Notes under the pieces: model-generated
Database searches by the model: none
The model's input: the letters and a program-made list of their open reading frames with translations, nothing else
Told to the model about the DNA's origin: nothing
Assembly: GCA_964481035.1 (NCBI GenBank)
Contig: CAYZSE010000087.1
Span: 1 to 15,020, forward strand
Length of the DNA: 15,020 bases
Origin: JAAAPF01 sp964481035
GTDB taxonomy: Bacteria > Pseudomonadota > Alphaproteobacteria > Geminicoccales > Geminicoccaceae
Direction of reading: 5' to 3'
Made by a program: the position numbers and the translations under genes
Part shown: positions 1-6,145 of the stretch, one piece after another
Position numbering within the stretch: the first letter of the stretch is position 1
Layout of the letters: each line of letters starts with the position of its first letter

Positions 1-2
1 CG

Positions 3-566
3 CTCGCGGTCGCTTCGCCGGTCGGTGCAGACGACGGCGACACGGCGGCGGAGCTCATCGAGGCTTTGCGCGGCGGCGGCCACGTCGTCTTCATTCGCCA
101 TACCGCGACCGAGACCGACTACGCCGATCAGGTCGACGCGGTCATGGGCGACTGCTCGACGCAGCGCTCCTTGAGCGAAAGCGGCTGGCACGACGCGCGC
201 CGGATCGGTGCCGCCTTCACCTTGCATCGCATCCCCGTGGCGCAGGTCGTCTCCAGCGAATATTGCCGCGCCTGGCAGACCGCGGACCTGGCGTTCGGCC
301 GCTATGCCAAGAACGCCGACCTCAACTTCGCGCCGGCCGAGGACTACAGCGACGAGCACATCGCGGCCATGCGCGAGCGCATGCGGCCGCATCTCGCGAG
401 CGTTCCGCCCGCCGGCTCCAACCTCGTGCTCGTCGGTCACGACGACCCGTTCGAGGCGGCGACGGGCACCTATCCCGAGCCGATGGGCGTGGCGTTCGTG
501 CTGCGTCCGCTCGGCACCGACGAGTTCGAGGTCCTGGGCAGCATCGCACCCGACGCCTGGTTCTGA
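3..566 (+). CDS. Histidine phosphatase family protein (5' end outside window), probably exported
   Basis: The frame is open from the left edge, so the start is missing. The first visible residues (LAVASPVGADDGD) look like the end of a signal peptide, which suggests a periplasmic or secreted protein; a TTG at 66 falls inside the conserved first strand and is not a sensible start. The catalytic RH of the histidine phosphatase (phosphoglycerate-mutase-like) superfamily is at visible residues 32-33 in HVVFIRHT. The middle motif SSEYCRAWQTADL carries the usual S-x(3)-R-x(2)-T pattern, and the second catalytic histidine is in LVLVGHDDPF near the C-terminus. The family transfers phosphate through a phosphohistidine; the substrate cannot be read from sequence. 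The stop TGA is at 564-566. Downstream is a gap with hairpins rather than a close partner, so no operon role is evident on this side. Confidence 0.85.
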   Translation, partial: LAVASPVGADDGDTAAELIEALRGGGHVVFIRHTATETDYADQVDAVMGDCSTQRSLSESGWHDARRIGAAFTLHRIPVAQVVSSEYCRAWQTADLAFGRYAKNADLNFAPAEDYSDEHIAAMRERMRPHLASVPPAGSNLVLVGHDDPFEAATGTYPEPMGVAFVLRPLGTDEFEVLGSIAPDAWF

Positions 567-688
567 CCGGCGGACGTTCCGGCCCGATCCTCGACGTCGT
601 CGAACGGCACCGAACGGCCCGCTCTCGGCGATCGCCGCAGGGCCCGGAACGCCCTCGCCGTCCCGTGCGCCGTCGCGTTGGCGCAGAA

Positions 689-716
689 GGCCCCGACAGG
701 CACGCCTGCCGGGGCC
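689..716 (+). terminator. Terminator-like hairpin after the phosphatase gene
   Basis: GGCCCCGACAGGC pairs with GCCTGCCGGGGCC around a very short loop, giving a 13-bp stem with one A/C mismatch. No T-run follows on the plus strand (CAACATCC follows), so it may be a Rho-independent-like pause, an mRNA-stabilising hairpin or the relic of a terminator. It lies 123 bp past the phosphatase stop. Confidence 0.4.
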
Positions 717-838
717 AACATCCGGAAGCCGCGCGTGGCGAGCGCGCAGCACCGATACGCTAACCCCTCGCGCCGCCGACGGAACCGGGCACGGGTGCGA
801 CCGGTTGGCTCACGGACGGGAACGACGCCCGCCACGCC

Positions 839-859
839 CGGCGGGATCTCGTCCCGCCG
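839..859 (+). other. Perfect 8-bp hairpin upstream of ldh
   Basis: CGGCGGGA pairs perfectly with TCCCGCCG around the loop TCTCG, 100 bp upstream of the ldh start. It could be a second terminator stem or a structure in an ldh leader; it has no clear T-run. Only the pairing is seen; the role is not known. Confidence 0.35.
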
Positions 860-958
860 TTGCAGGTGCCGGCCCGCCACGGCACTCTAAGGCGCGCAGG
901 TCTTCCAGGCCGGAGCGGCTCCTGGGGCGGCGTGTCCGGATCGGAAAGGAGAGTGGCG

Positions 959-1885
959 ATGAAGCTCGGGGTCGTCGGTGCCGGTGCCGTCGGCAGCGCC
1001 GCTGCGAACGCCGCGATGCTCACCGACGTCGCCCACGAGATCGTCGTGGTCGACCGCGACGCGGCGCGCGCCGCGGCCGAGGCCCAGGACATCCAGCACG
1101 CCGCGCCCTTCGGCCATGCCTGCACGGTGCGCGCCGGGGACTTCGCCGGGCTCGCCGGGGCGACGGTCGTGGTCATCGCCGCCGGCGTGGCACAGCGCCC
1201 GGGCGAGAGCCGGCTGGAGCTGCTGGAGCGGAACACCGAGGTCTTTCGCGCCATCATCGAGCCCACCCTGGAGGCGGCGCCCGACGCGATCCTCCTGGTC
1301 GCGACCAACCCCGTCGACGTCATGACCGAGATCGCGACGCGCCTGTCCGCGCTGCCGCCGACGCGCGTGATCGGCTCCGGCACGATCCTCGACACCGCCC
1401 GCTTTCGCTCGCTCCTCGCCGACCATCTCGACGTCGCCGCGCGGTCGGTGCACGCCTACGTGCTGGGCGAGCACGGCGACAGCGAGGTGCTCGCCTGGTC
1501 GACCGCGCGGATCGGAACCATTCCGGTCGGCGAGTTCGCGCGGCAGGTCGGGCGTCCGCTGGACGACACCGCCCGCGAGGCCATCGATGCCGGGGTCCGC
1601 CGCGCCGCCCAGCGGATCATCGACGGCAAGGGCTACACCAACTACGGGATCGCCGGCGGCGTCACGCGGATCCTGCGCGCCATCGACGGCAACGAGCGCG
1701 CGGTCCTGTCGGTGTCGATGCTCGCCGACGACGTCGAAGGCCTCGGTCCCGTGGCGCTCTCCTTGCCCCGCATCGTCGGCCGGCGAGGCGTGGTCGGCAC
1801 GGTCATGCCCGAGCTCGTCGCGCATGAGCGCGCGGCGCTCGCCGACAGCGCGCGGACGATCATGGCCGCCGCCGGACGCGCGTGA
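959..1885 (+). CDS. ldh: L-lactate dehydrogenase (LDH/MDH superfamily, NAD-dependent)
   Basis: The 308-residue product is typical in length for bacterial L-LDH, which interconverts pyruvate and L-lactate with NAD(H) in the cytosol. The Rossmann motif GAGAVGSA is at residues 7-14, and the acidic residue of the NAD site is in VVVDRD. The specificity loop reads GVAQRPGESR: Gln79 occupies the position where lactate dehydrogenases have Gln102 and malate dehydrogenases have Arg, so lactate is the expected substrate. Arg85 of the loop, Asp145 and Arg148 (ILDTARFR), and the proton-relay histidine His172 in GEHGDSE are all present. The ATG at 959 is preferred because AAGGAG at 946-951 lies 7 nt upstream; a GTG at 953 is too close to that site. 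Flanked by gaps on both sides, it is probably monocistronic. A hydroxyacid dehydrogenase of slightly different specificity is possible but less likely. Confidence 0.9.
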   Translation: MKLGVVGAGAVGSAAANAAMLTDVAHEIVVVDRDAARAAAEAQDIQHAAPFGHACTVRAGDFAGLAGATVVVIAAGVAQRPGESRLELLERNTEVFRAIIEPTLEAAPDAILLVATNPVDVMTEIATRLSALPPTRVIGSGTILDTARFRSLLADHLDVAARSVHAYVLGEHGDSEVLAWSTARIGTIPVGEFARQVGRPLDDTAREAIDAGVRRAAQRIIDGKGYTNYGIAGGVTRILRAIDGNERAVLSVSMLADDVEGLGPVALSLPRIVGRRGVVGTVMPELVAHERAALADSARTIMAAAGRA

Positions 1886-1900
1886 ACGGCTTTCGCCGTT
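1885..1900 (+). terminator. Short hairpin at the ldh stop codon
   Basis: AACGGC pairs perfectly with GCCGTT around a TTTC loop, starting on the last base of the ldh stop codon. The 6-bp stem is followed by GGATTGCCC, not a T-run, so it is at best a weak terminator. It runs into the possible -35 of the next gene. Confidence 0.3.
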
Positions 1901-1927
1901 GGATTGCCCGCGCGGCGCGCGTAGCTT
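1899..1927 (+). promoter_or_regulatory. Possible sigma-70 promoter for the kefB-like gene
   Basis: TTGGAT (1899-1904) and TAGCTT (1922-1927) are 17 bp apart in the 74-bp ldh-exchanger gap. Each matches 3 of 6 consensus bases. The predicted transcription start near 1934 would leave a leader of about 26 nt before the TTG start at 1960. The match is weak, but spacing and position are right. Confidence 0.3.
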
Positions 1928-1959
1928 GCTAGGCCGCGCTTCCCGCCGAGGCCGCCCGC

Positions 1960-3732
1960 TTGCATCCGCCCCCGATCCTCACCGACCTGCTCGTCTTCCT
2001 CGTCGCCGCCGTCTTCGTCGTCCCGCTCGCGGGCAAGCTCCATTTCAGCCCGGTGATCGGGTACCTCGCCGCGGGGATCCTCGTCGGGCCGCACGGCCTC
2101 GGCCTCGTCGCGGACGAGGCGACCCTCGCGAGCCTCGCCGAGTTCGGCGTCGTCTTCATGCTCTTCTACATCGGCCTGGAGCTGTCGTTGGCGCGGCTCT
2201 GGGTCATGCGGCGCATGGTCTTCGGCCTCGGCCTCGCCCAGGTCGGCGTGACCAGCGCGCTGATCGGCGCCGTGGCTCTGGCGCTCGGCCAACCGCCCGA
2301 GGCGGCGCTGGTGATCGGCGGCGCACTCGCGCTGTCGTCGACCGCCTTCGTCCTGCAACTGCTCTCCGAACGCGGCGAGCAAATGACGCGTCACGGCCGC
2401 AATTCCCTCGCCATCCTGCTGTTTCAGGATATCGCGGTGCTGCCGCTCTTGGTCGTCATCCCGCTCATGGCCGCCGACAGCGCCAATCTCGCGCGCACCC
2501 TGCTCGACACCGCGGTCGTCGCGACTTTCGCGCTCGCCGCGATCATCTTCGCCGGACGCTTCCTGCTGCAGCCGTTCTTTCGGATGGTCGCGTCGACGCA
2601 GAGCAGCGAGCTCTTCGCCATCGCGACGCTGGTGCTCGTTCTCGGCACCGGCTGGATCACCGAGCACGCCGGAATGTCGATGACGCTCGGCGCCTTCATG
2701 GCCGGCCTGCTGGTCGCGGAGACCGCCTACCGGCACCAGATCGAGGCCGACATCCGTCCCTTCCGCGGCATTCTGCTCGGGCTCTTCTTCATGAGCACCG
2801 GCGCGGCGATGGACCTGCCGATCATCGTCGAACGCTGGCCGCAGCTCGTGGCACTCCTGGCGGCGCTGCTCCTGCTCAAAGGCGTCGTGCTCTTCGTCCT
2901 CGGGCGCGCCTTCGGCTTGGCGCGGCCCGAGGCGGCGCGGCTCTCGGCGACGCTCGCCCAGGGCGGCGAGTTCGCCTTCATCGCCTTGACGCTCGCGGTG
3001 TCGCTCGGCGTCGTCGACGCGCCGGTGGCGCAGACGCTGCTCGCCGTCGTCGCCTCGAGCCTCTTGCTCACCCCCGGCCTGTGCGCCCTGGGGGTCGCCA
3101 TGTCGCACCAGCTCGCAGGGCCGGCGCGCGACGACGACGCGGCGCTCGCCCAGGACGCGGCGCAACTCGACCGCCACGTCGTCATCGCCGGCTACGGCCG
3201 TGTCGGGCGTACCGTGGCCCGCCTGTGCGAGCTCGAGCAGGTGAAGTGGCTCGCCCTCGACACCGACCACCGCCGCGTCGACGAGGCGCGCGCCCGACGG
3301 CTGCCGGTCTATTTCGGCGATACGACGCGCCGCGAGGTGCTCGACGCGGCGGGGCTGGCCCGGGCGCGCGCGCTCGTCATCACCCTCGACAGCCCCATCG
3401 CCACCAGCCGCGCGCTCGCCGCCGTCCGCGCGCATCGACGCCAGCTGCCGGTGGTCGTACGAGCCCACGACCACGCCCACGCGATGCAGCTGCGCCGTCT
3501 CGGGGCGACGGCGACGGTCGCCGAGGCCGCCGAGAGCAGCCTCCAGCTCGGCAGCCTCGCGCTGACCTCGGCCGGCAGCGATCCCGACCGGGTCAACCGC
3601 CATGTCGCGTCGTTGCGGGAGGAGGCCTCGGCGATCGTCTCGGGCTTGGATCTCCCCCCGCGCGAGACGATCTCGAAGGCCCGTCGGCACCCCAACCGCG
3701 AGGACGACGCCGAGCTCAGCGCGCCCCGTTGA
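1960..3732 (+). CDS. CPA2-family K+/H+ exchanger with RCK (TrkA-N) domain, KefB/KefC type
   Basis: The 590-residue inner-membrane protein has an N-terminal exchanger domain (about residues 8-385, roughly a dozen hydrophobic segments), a linker, and a cytosolic NAD-binding RCK domain (about 404-520). The opening PPILTDLLVFLVAAVFVVPL and the segment GYLAAGILVGPHGLGL are typical of KefB/C proteins. The conserved transport aspartate is Asp157 in LFQDIAVLPLL. The RCK Rossmann loop is GYGRVG at 411-416, followed by the acidic LALDTDHRRVD. Such proteins exchange K+ (or Na+) for protons and protect against electrophiles or pH shifts. The TTG start is forced: an in-frame stop lies at 1930 and no other start codon fits the family N-terminus; GAGG at 1948-1951 is a modest ribosome-binding site. 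No KefF/KefG-type ancillary gene is adjacent, so control by glutathione adducts is unproven. Its 3' end overlaps the convergent methyltransferase by 17 bp. Confidence 0.9.
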   Translation: MHPPPILTDLLVFLVAAVFVVPLAGKLHFSPVIGYLAAGILVGPHGLGLVADEATLASLAEFGVVFMLFYIGLELSLARLWVMRRMVFGLGLAQVGVTSALIGAVALALGQPPEAALVIGGALALSSTAFVLQLLSERGEQMTRHGRNSLAILLFQDIAVLPLLVVIPLMAADSANLARTLLDTAVVATFALAAIIFAGRFLLQPFFRMVASTQSSELFAIATLVLVLGTGWITEHAGMSMTLGAFMAGLLVAETAYRHQIEADIRPFRGILLGLFFMSTGAAMDLPIIVERWPQLVALLAALLLLKGVVLFVLGRAFGLARPEAARLSATLAQGGEFAFIALTLAVSLGVVDAPVAQTLLAVVASSLLLTPGLCALGVAMSHQLAGPARDDDAALAQDAAQLDRHVVIAGYGRVGRTVARLCELEQVKWLALDTDHRRVDEARARRLPVYFGDTTRREVLDAAGLARARALVITLDSPIATSRALAAVRAHRRQLPVVVRAHDHAHAMQLRRLGATATVAEAAESSLQLGSLALTSAGSDPDRVNRHVASLREEASAIVSGLDLPPRETISKARRHPNREDDAELSAPR

Positions 3733-4378
3733 CGCGGAAGGCCCAATAGTGTGCGCCTTCCTCCGCGATGTAGGGACCGTCGAGAACCCGGTCGATGAGC
3801 TGGGCCTCGCCCCGATCCTGGATGCGGACGACCTCGTCGGCGAAATCGGTGGCGTCCGCGTAGCTCTTGCGCGTGCTGACGATGGCGAGCCCGCCCGGCC
3901 GGGTCAGGCGGAACATCTCGCTCAGCTCGGTGGGCGCCACGTGGCCGAGGGTGAAGACGCCGCAGGCGAGCGTCGCGTCGTACTGGCGTTCGCCCACGCG
4001 CTGGGCGGCGCCGGCGAGGGGAAAGCCGCCCCAGAGATCGCGGTAGGCGCCGATCTCGCGGGCGCGCTCGACCATCTCCGCCGACAGGTCGAAGCCGTCC
4101 ACGGCCTCGATCCCGCGGTCCTTGAGCACCGCGCCGACGAGCCCCGTGCCGCAGCCGACGTCGAGGACGCCGAGGGTTGGCGCGAAGGCGAGGTCGACGT
4201 CGTCGCGCGACGCGACGTTGGCGAGGCAATCGACGAGGAAGCTCGGGGCGACATAGCCTTCCTCGTGGACGTCCTCGTCATAGGCCGCCGCCCAGTCGCG
4301 GTAGTAGGTCGCGAGGTGGTCGAGATCGCCCGATAGGTCGTGCGCGGCCTTGATCCGCGCGAGGCTGGGATCGGTCAT
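3716..4378 (-). CDS. Class I SAM-dependent methyltransferase
   Basis: The 220-residue cytosolic protein carries the SAM-binding motif I VLDVGCGTG (residues 71-79), followed by the second-strand acidic segment DGFDLSAEMVERAR (about 94-107) and a motif IV-like segment YDATLACGVFTLGH. The N-terminal segment LATYYRDWAAAYDEDV resembles small WBSCR27-like methyltransferases, whose substrates are mostly unknown; the target here cannot be deduced. The ATG at 4378 was chosen over the longer open frame (up to 4513) because GAAGGAG sits about 8 nt upstream on the minus strand and the extra 45 residues look non-coding. The gene runs opposite to its neighbours and is probably transcribed alone from the gap at 4379-4793. 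Its stop (TGA, complement of 3716-3718) lies inside the coding region of the kefB-like gene. Confidence 0.85.
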   Translation of the reverse strand: MTDPSLARIKAAHDLSGDLDHLATYYRDWAAAYDEDVHEEGYVAPSFLVDCLANVASRDDVDLAFAPTLGVLDVGCGTGLVGAVLKDRGIEAVDGFDLSAEMVERAREIGAYRDLWGGFPLAGAAQRVGERQYDATLACGVFTLGHVAPTELSEMFRLTRPGGLAIVSTRKSYADATDFADEVVRIQDRGEAQLIDRVLDGPYIAEEGAHYWAFRVNGAR

Positions 4379-4456
4379 CGGTGGTGCTCCTTCTCGGTTG
4401 CGGTGATGGGCCGTCACCATCCGGCAGGGGGAATGGCGCGGCCGGGCGCCGCAGAC

Positions 4457-4476
4457 ACAGCGACGGGTGCCGCTGT
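4457..4476. repeat. Inverted repeat upstream of the methyltransferase gene
   Basis: ACAGCG (4457-4462) and CGCTGT (4471-4476) are perfect complements separated by 8 bases. The site lies 79 bp upstream of the methyltransferase start. It could be an operator or a leader hairpin; no regulator is identifiable. Confidence 0.35.
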
Positions 4477-4487
4477 ATGACGCGGGT

Positions 4488-4503
4488 GCGACATTAACGT
4501 CGC
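4488..4503. repeat. Near-palindrome around TTAA, candidate operator
   Basis: GCGACATTAACGTCGC matches its own reverse complement at 14 of 16 positions, centred on TTAA, in a relatively AT-rich pocket of an otherwise very GC-rich region. It is followed by TTTT on the plus strand. The symmetry suits a dimeric repressor site; a very short terminator hairpin is the alternative. Confidence 0.3.
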
Positions 4504-4686
4504 TTTTCAGCAATAACAGCCTTGACAGGCATTTCTCGATCCATCGCCGGTGAAGAACGCTCGCGCCACGGCCGGCGAGCGCGGGGCCGCCGGATGAGGC
4601 GAAGCCGTTGCGGCCGCCGCGGGCTCACCGCTGCCGGTCGCGCCCGCTGGACGAGATCGCCCGGGGCGGCGCGCGTGACGCCGTTC

Positions 4687-4715
4687 TTGCTATGCCTCGT
4701 CCGGCGGGCTTATGT
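4687..4715 (+). promoter_or_regulatory. Weak promoter candidate for the glycosyltransferase cluster
   Basis: TTGCTA (4687-4692, 4 of 6 to consensus) and TTATGT (4710-4715, 2 of 6) are separated by 17 bp. The position suits a leader of roughly 70 nt before the strong Shine-Dalgarno at 4782. The -10 is poor, so this is only a candidate. Confidence 0.2.
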
Positions 4716-4793
4716 CGCGAGCCGTTTCGACCGCGCCGGCCCGCTCGCCGTGGCCGCCGGGCGCGCTCTCGTGCGACGATGTAAGGAGGTTTC

Positions 4794-4937
4794 TTGGCGC
4801 GCATGGAGGCTCTCGACACGATCCGCCTCGCCATCTCGGCGGCGGCGGCGCTCCGGCTTTGCCCGACGACGTCTCGCCCCGCTCTCGCCTGTCGCCGACC
4901 GCGCGTCGCTTCCGCGCGCCGCGGGCGGACGCCGTGA
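4794..4937 (+). CDS. Small ORF, probably the displaced 5' end of the glycosyltransferase gene
   Basis: TTG at 4794 follows the perfect Shine-Dalgarno TAAGGAGGT (4782-4790) by 3 nt (ATG alternative at 4803) and opens a 47-codon frame ending in TGA at 4935-4937. That stop overlaps the GTG at 4934 of the glycosyltransferase (GTGA). The first 19 codons, beginning MARMEALDTIRLAIS, have G or C at 18 of 19 third positions and read like real protein. After the GCG run at 4839-4850 this frame becomes arginine- and cysteine-rich (22 of 28 GC at third positions), while the glycosyltransferase frame becomes the better-coded one (25 of 29). The simplest reading is one gene with a one-base deletion in the run. 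A short translationally coupled leader peptide is the alternative. Confidence 0.5.
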   Translation: MARMEALDTIRLAISAAAALRLCPTTSRPALACRRPRVASARRGRTP

Positions 4938-5719
4938 GCGCGGTGCCGGTCCTGTGGGCGGCCGAGGCGGTGACGGCGCCGCGCGATCCGGCGCTGGAGC
5001 TCAGCGTCGTCGTCCCGGTCCGGAACGAGGCGCCCAACATCGCCGGGCTCGTCGACGAGATCGGACGGGCCCTGACCTCGCATGTGCGCTTCGAGATCCT
5101 CTATGTCGACGACGGCAGCGACGACGAGACGCCGGACGAGCTCGCCGCCGCCAGAGCCCGCGAGCCCCGCCTGCGCGTGCTGCGGCACGAACGCGGCACC
5201 GGCCAGAGCGCGGCGCTGCGCAGCGGCATCCTCGCCGCCCGGGCCCCGCTGATCGCCACGCTCGACGGCGACGGTCAGAACGACCCGGTGGAGCTGCGCG
5301 TCCTGATCGACGCCTTCCGGGCGGAGCCGGCATCATCGCCTCTGGCGCTGATCGGCGGGGATCGCACCGGCAAGCGGCGCGATCGGTGGATCAAGCAGAC
5401 CTCGTCGCGCATCGCCAACGCCGTGCGAGCGTGGTTGCTGGGCGATCGAACGGCCGACACTGGCTGCGGCCTCAAGCTGTTCCGCCGCGACGCCTACCTG
5501 CTGCTGCCCTATTTCGACCACCAGCACCGCTTCCTGCCGGCGCTGTTCCTGCGCGAGGGCTTCATGGTCCGCTCGATGCCGGCAGGCCATCGCCCGCGAA
5601 CCAAGGGTCGCTCGAAGTACGGCACGCTCGACCGCCTCGCCGTCGGCGTCGTCGACCTCTGGGGCGTCGCCTGGCTCTGCCGGCGGCGCCGCTCCACAGC
5701 CGGCATCACGGAGCGCTAG
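4934..5719 (+). CDS. Glycosyltransferase family 2 (dolichol-phosphate-mannose-synthase/ArnC-like)
   Basis: From GTG 4934 the product is 261 residues. The GT-A nucleotide-binding start LELSVVVPVRNEAPNI is at about 21-36, followed by YVDDGSDDET (DDGS at 59-62) and the metal-binding DGDGQNDP at 111-118. The later segments TADTGCGLKLFRRDAY and HRPRTKGRSKYGTLDR are typical of enzymes that move a sugar from a nucleotide to a polyprenyl phosphate. It should act at the cytoplasmic face of the inner membrane; no long membrane segments are seen, only a hydrophobic patch near VGVVDLWGVAWL. The true start is uncertain: GTG 4934 has a poor ribosome-binding site, and upstream sequence suggests the gene began at TTG 4794 in another frame. 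The catalytic domain is complete either way. It is followed by a LAB_N protein, a partner common beside such GT2 genes. The donor sugar cannot be inferred. Confidence 0.85.
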   Translation: MSAVPVLWAAEAVTAPRDPALELSVVVPVRNEAPNIAGLVDEIGRALTSHVRFEILYVDDGSDDETPDELAAARAREPRLRVLRHERGTGQSAALRSGILAARAPLIATLDGDGQNDPVELRVLIDAFRAEPASSPLALIGGDRTGKRRDRWIKQTSSRIANAVRAWLLGDRTADTGCGLKLFRRDAYLLLPYFDHQHRFLPALFLREGFMVRSMPAGHRPRTKGRSKYGTLDRLAVGVVDLWGVAWLCRRRRSTAGITER

Positions 5720-5765
5720 CCGATGTCCCGCTGCTTCGAGACCTCACCCGTTGCGGCGTGCCGCG

Positions 5766-5792
5766 GCGGGCCGCAGGCCGGGACCGGCCCGC
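5766..5792 (+). other. Hairpin in the glycosyltransferase-LAB_N gap
   Basis: GCGGGCCG (5766-5773) pairs perfectly over 8 bp with CGGCCCGC (5785-5792); an alternative stem GGCCGG/CCGGCC lies inside it (5776-5789). No T-run follows. It may attenuate read-through or stabilise one part of the transcript. Confidence 0.3.
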
Positions 5793-5821
5793 GTCGACGC
5801 CATCGCAAAGAGTTCTAGAGC

Positions 5822-6145
5822 ATGTTCGACGGCTTGTTTTCCGACATGACGCGGGGCGAGATGATCTGGCTGGCCGTGGGCTTTCTCGGCCAAGCGATGT
5901 TCTCGATGCGCTTCATCGTCCAGTGGGTCGTCAGCGAGCGCGCCCGGGAGAGCGTGGTCCCCCTCGCCTTTTGGTATTTCAGCATTCTCGGCGGCATGAC
6001 GCTGCTCTCTTACGCCATCTGGCGTCAGGACCCGGTGATCATCGTCGGGCAGACCACGGGACTGGTCGTCTATCTTCGCAACCTGCGGCTGATCTACAAG
6101 AAGCGGCGCCGGATGCGGCGGCGGGCCGAGCGAGCGCGCCCGTGA
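5822..6145 (+). CDS. LAB_N (lipid-A-disaccharide synthase N-terminal domain) small membrane protein
   Basis: The 107-residue inner-membrane protein has three predicted membrane segments (about residues 14-35, 44-66 and 69-87) and a strongly basic tail (KKRRRMRRRAER). The signature of the LAB_N family is clear: GQAMFSMRFIVQWVVSE, PLAFWYFSILGG and YLRNLRLIY. The domain was named from the N-terminus of some LpxB proteins but is not the catalytic part. As a stand-alone protein it is usually found beside GT2 enzymes, and it belongs to the PQ-loop/SWEET-like fold group, so a role in moving or presenting a lipid-linked sugar is a reasonable guess, not a demonstrated one. The ATG at 5822 has a weak AAAGAG-like site upstream. 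The stop at 6143-6145 overlaps the mobA start. Confidence 0.85.
   Translation: MFDGLFSDMTRGEMIWLAVGFLGQAMFSMRFIVQWVVSERARESVVPLAFWYFSILGGMTLLSYAIWRQDPVIIVGQTTGLVVYLRNLRLIYKKRRRMRRRAERARP

Larger units (their letters stand above)
567..958. other. Gene-free region between the phosphatase and ldh
   Basis: No frame across these 392 bases has family-like protein sequence; the open frames on both strands are arginine/proline-rich GC artefacts. Two good hairpins (689-716 and 839-859) and a ribosome-binding site for ldh (AAGGAG, 946-951) are the only structures I see. No convincing -35/-10 pair stands out, although an ldh promoter must lie here if ldh is transcribed on its own. Confidence 0.6.
4379..4793. 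other. Divergent gene-free region between methyltransferase and glycosyltransferase
   Basis: These 415 bases show no protein-like frame. They hold inverted repeats at 4457-4476, 4488-4503 and 4558-4581 (CGCTCGC/GCGAGCG), a solitary TTGACA at 4522-4527 with no partner -10, a weak promoter candidate at 4687-4715, and a perfect Shine-Dalgarno sequence TAAGGAGGT at 4782-4790. Promoters for both divergent genes should lie here. Confidence 0.6.

Noticed and set aside
208..1827. A 539-codon plus-strand open frame over the phosphatase and ldh genes
   Set aside because: It is out of frame with two genes that show complete catalytic motifs, and its product is low-complexity Arg-rich sequence.
1642..3690. 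A 682-codon open frame on the minus strand opposite the kefB-like gene
   Set aside because: It is the antisense shadow of a well-supported membrane protein gene; its translation is rich in Arg, Glu, Asp and His without domain motifs, as expected in very GC-rich DNA.
4522..4550. Perfect TTGACA -35 box at 4522-4527
   Set aside because: No acceptable -10 hexamer occurs 16 to 18 bp downstream; the sequence there is GC-rich.
4522..6141. A long plus-strand open frame running from 4522 into mobA
   Set aside because: Only the part from 6142 encodes MobA. The upstream part overlaps the glycosyltransferase and LAB_N genes in another frame and is Arg/Pro/Ala-rich noise.
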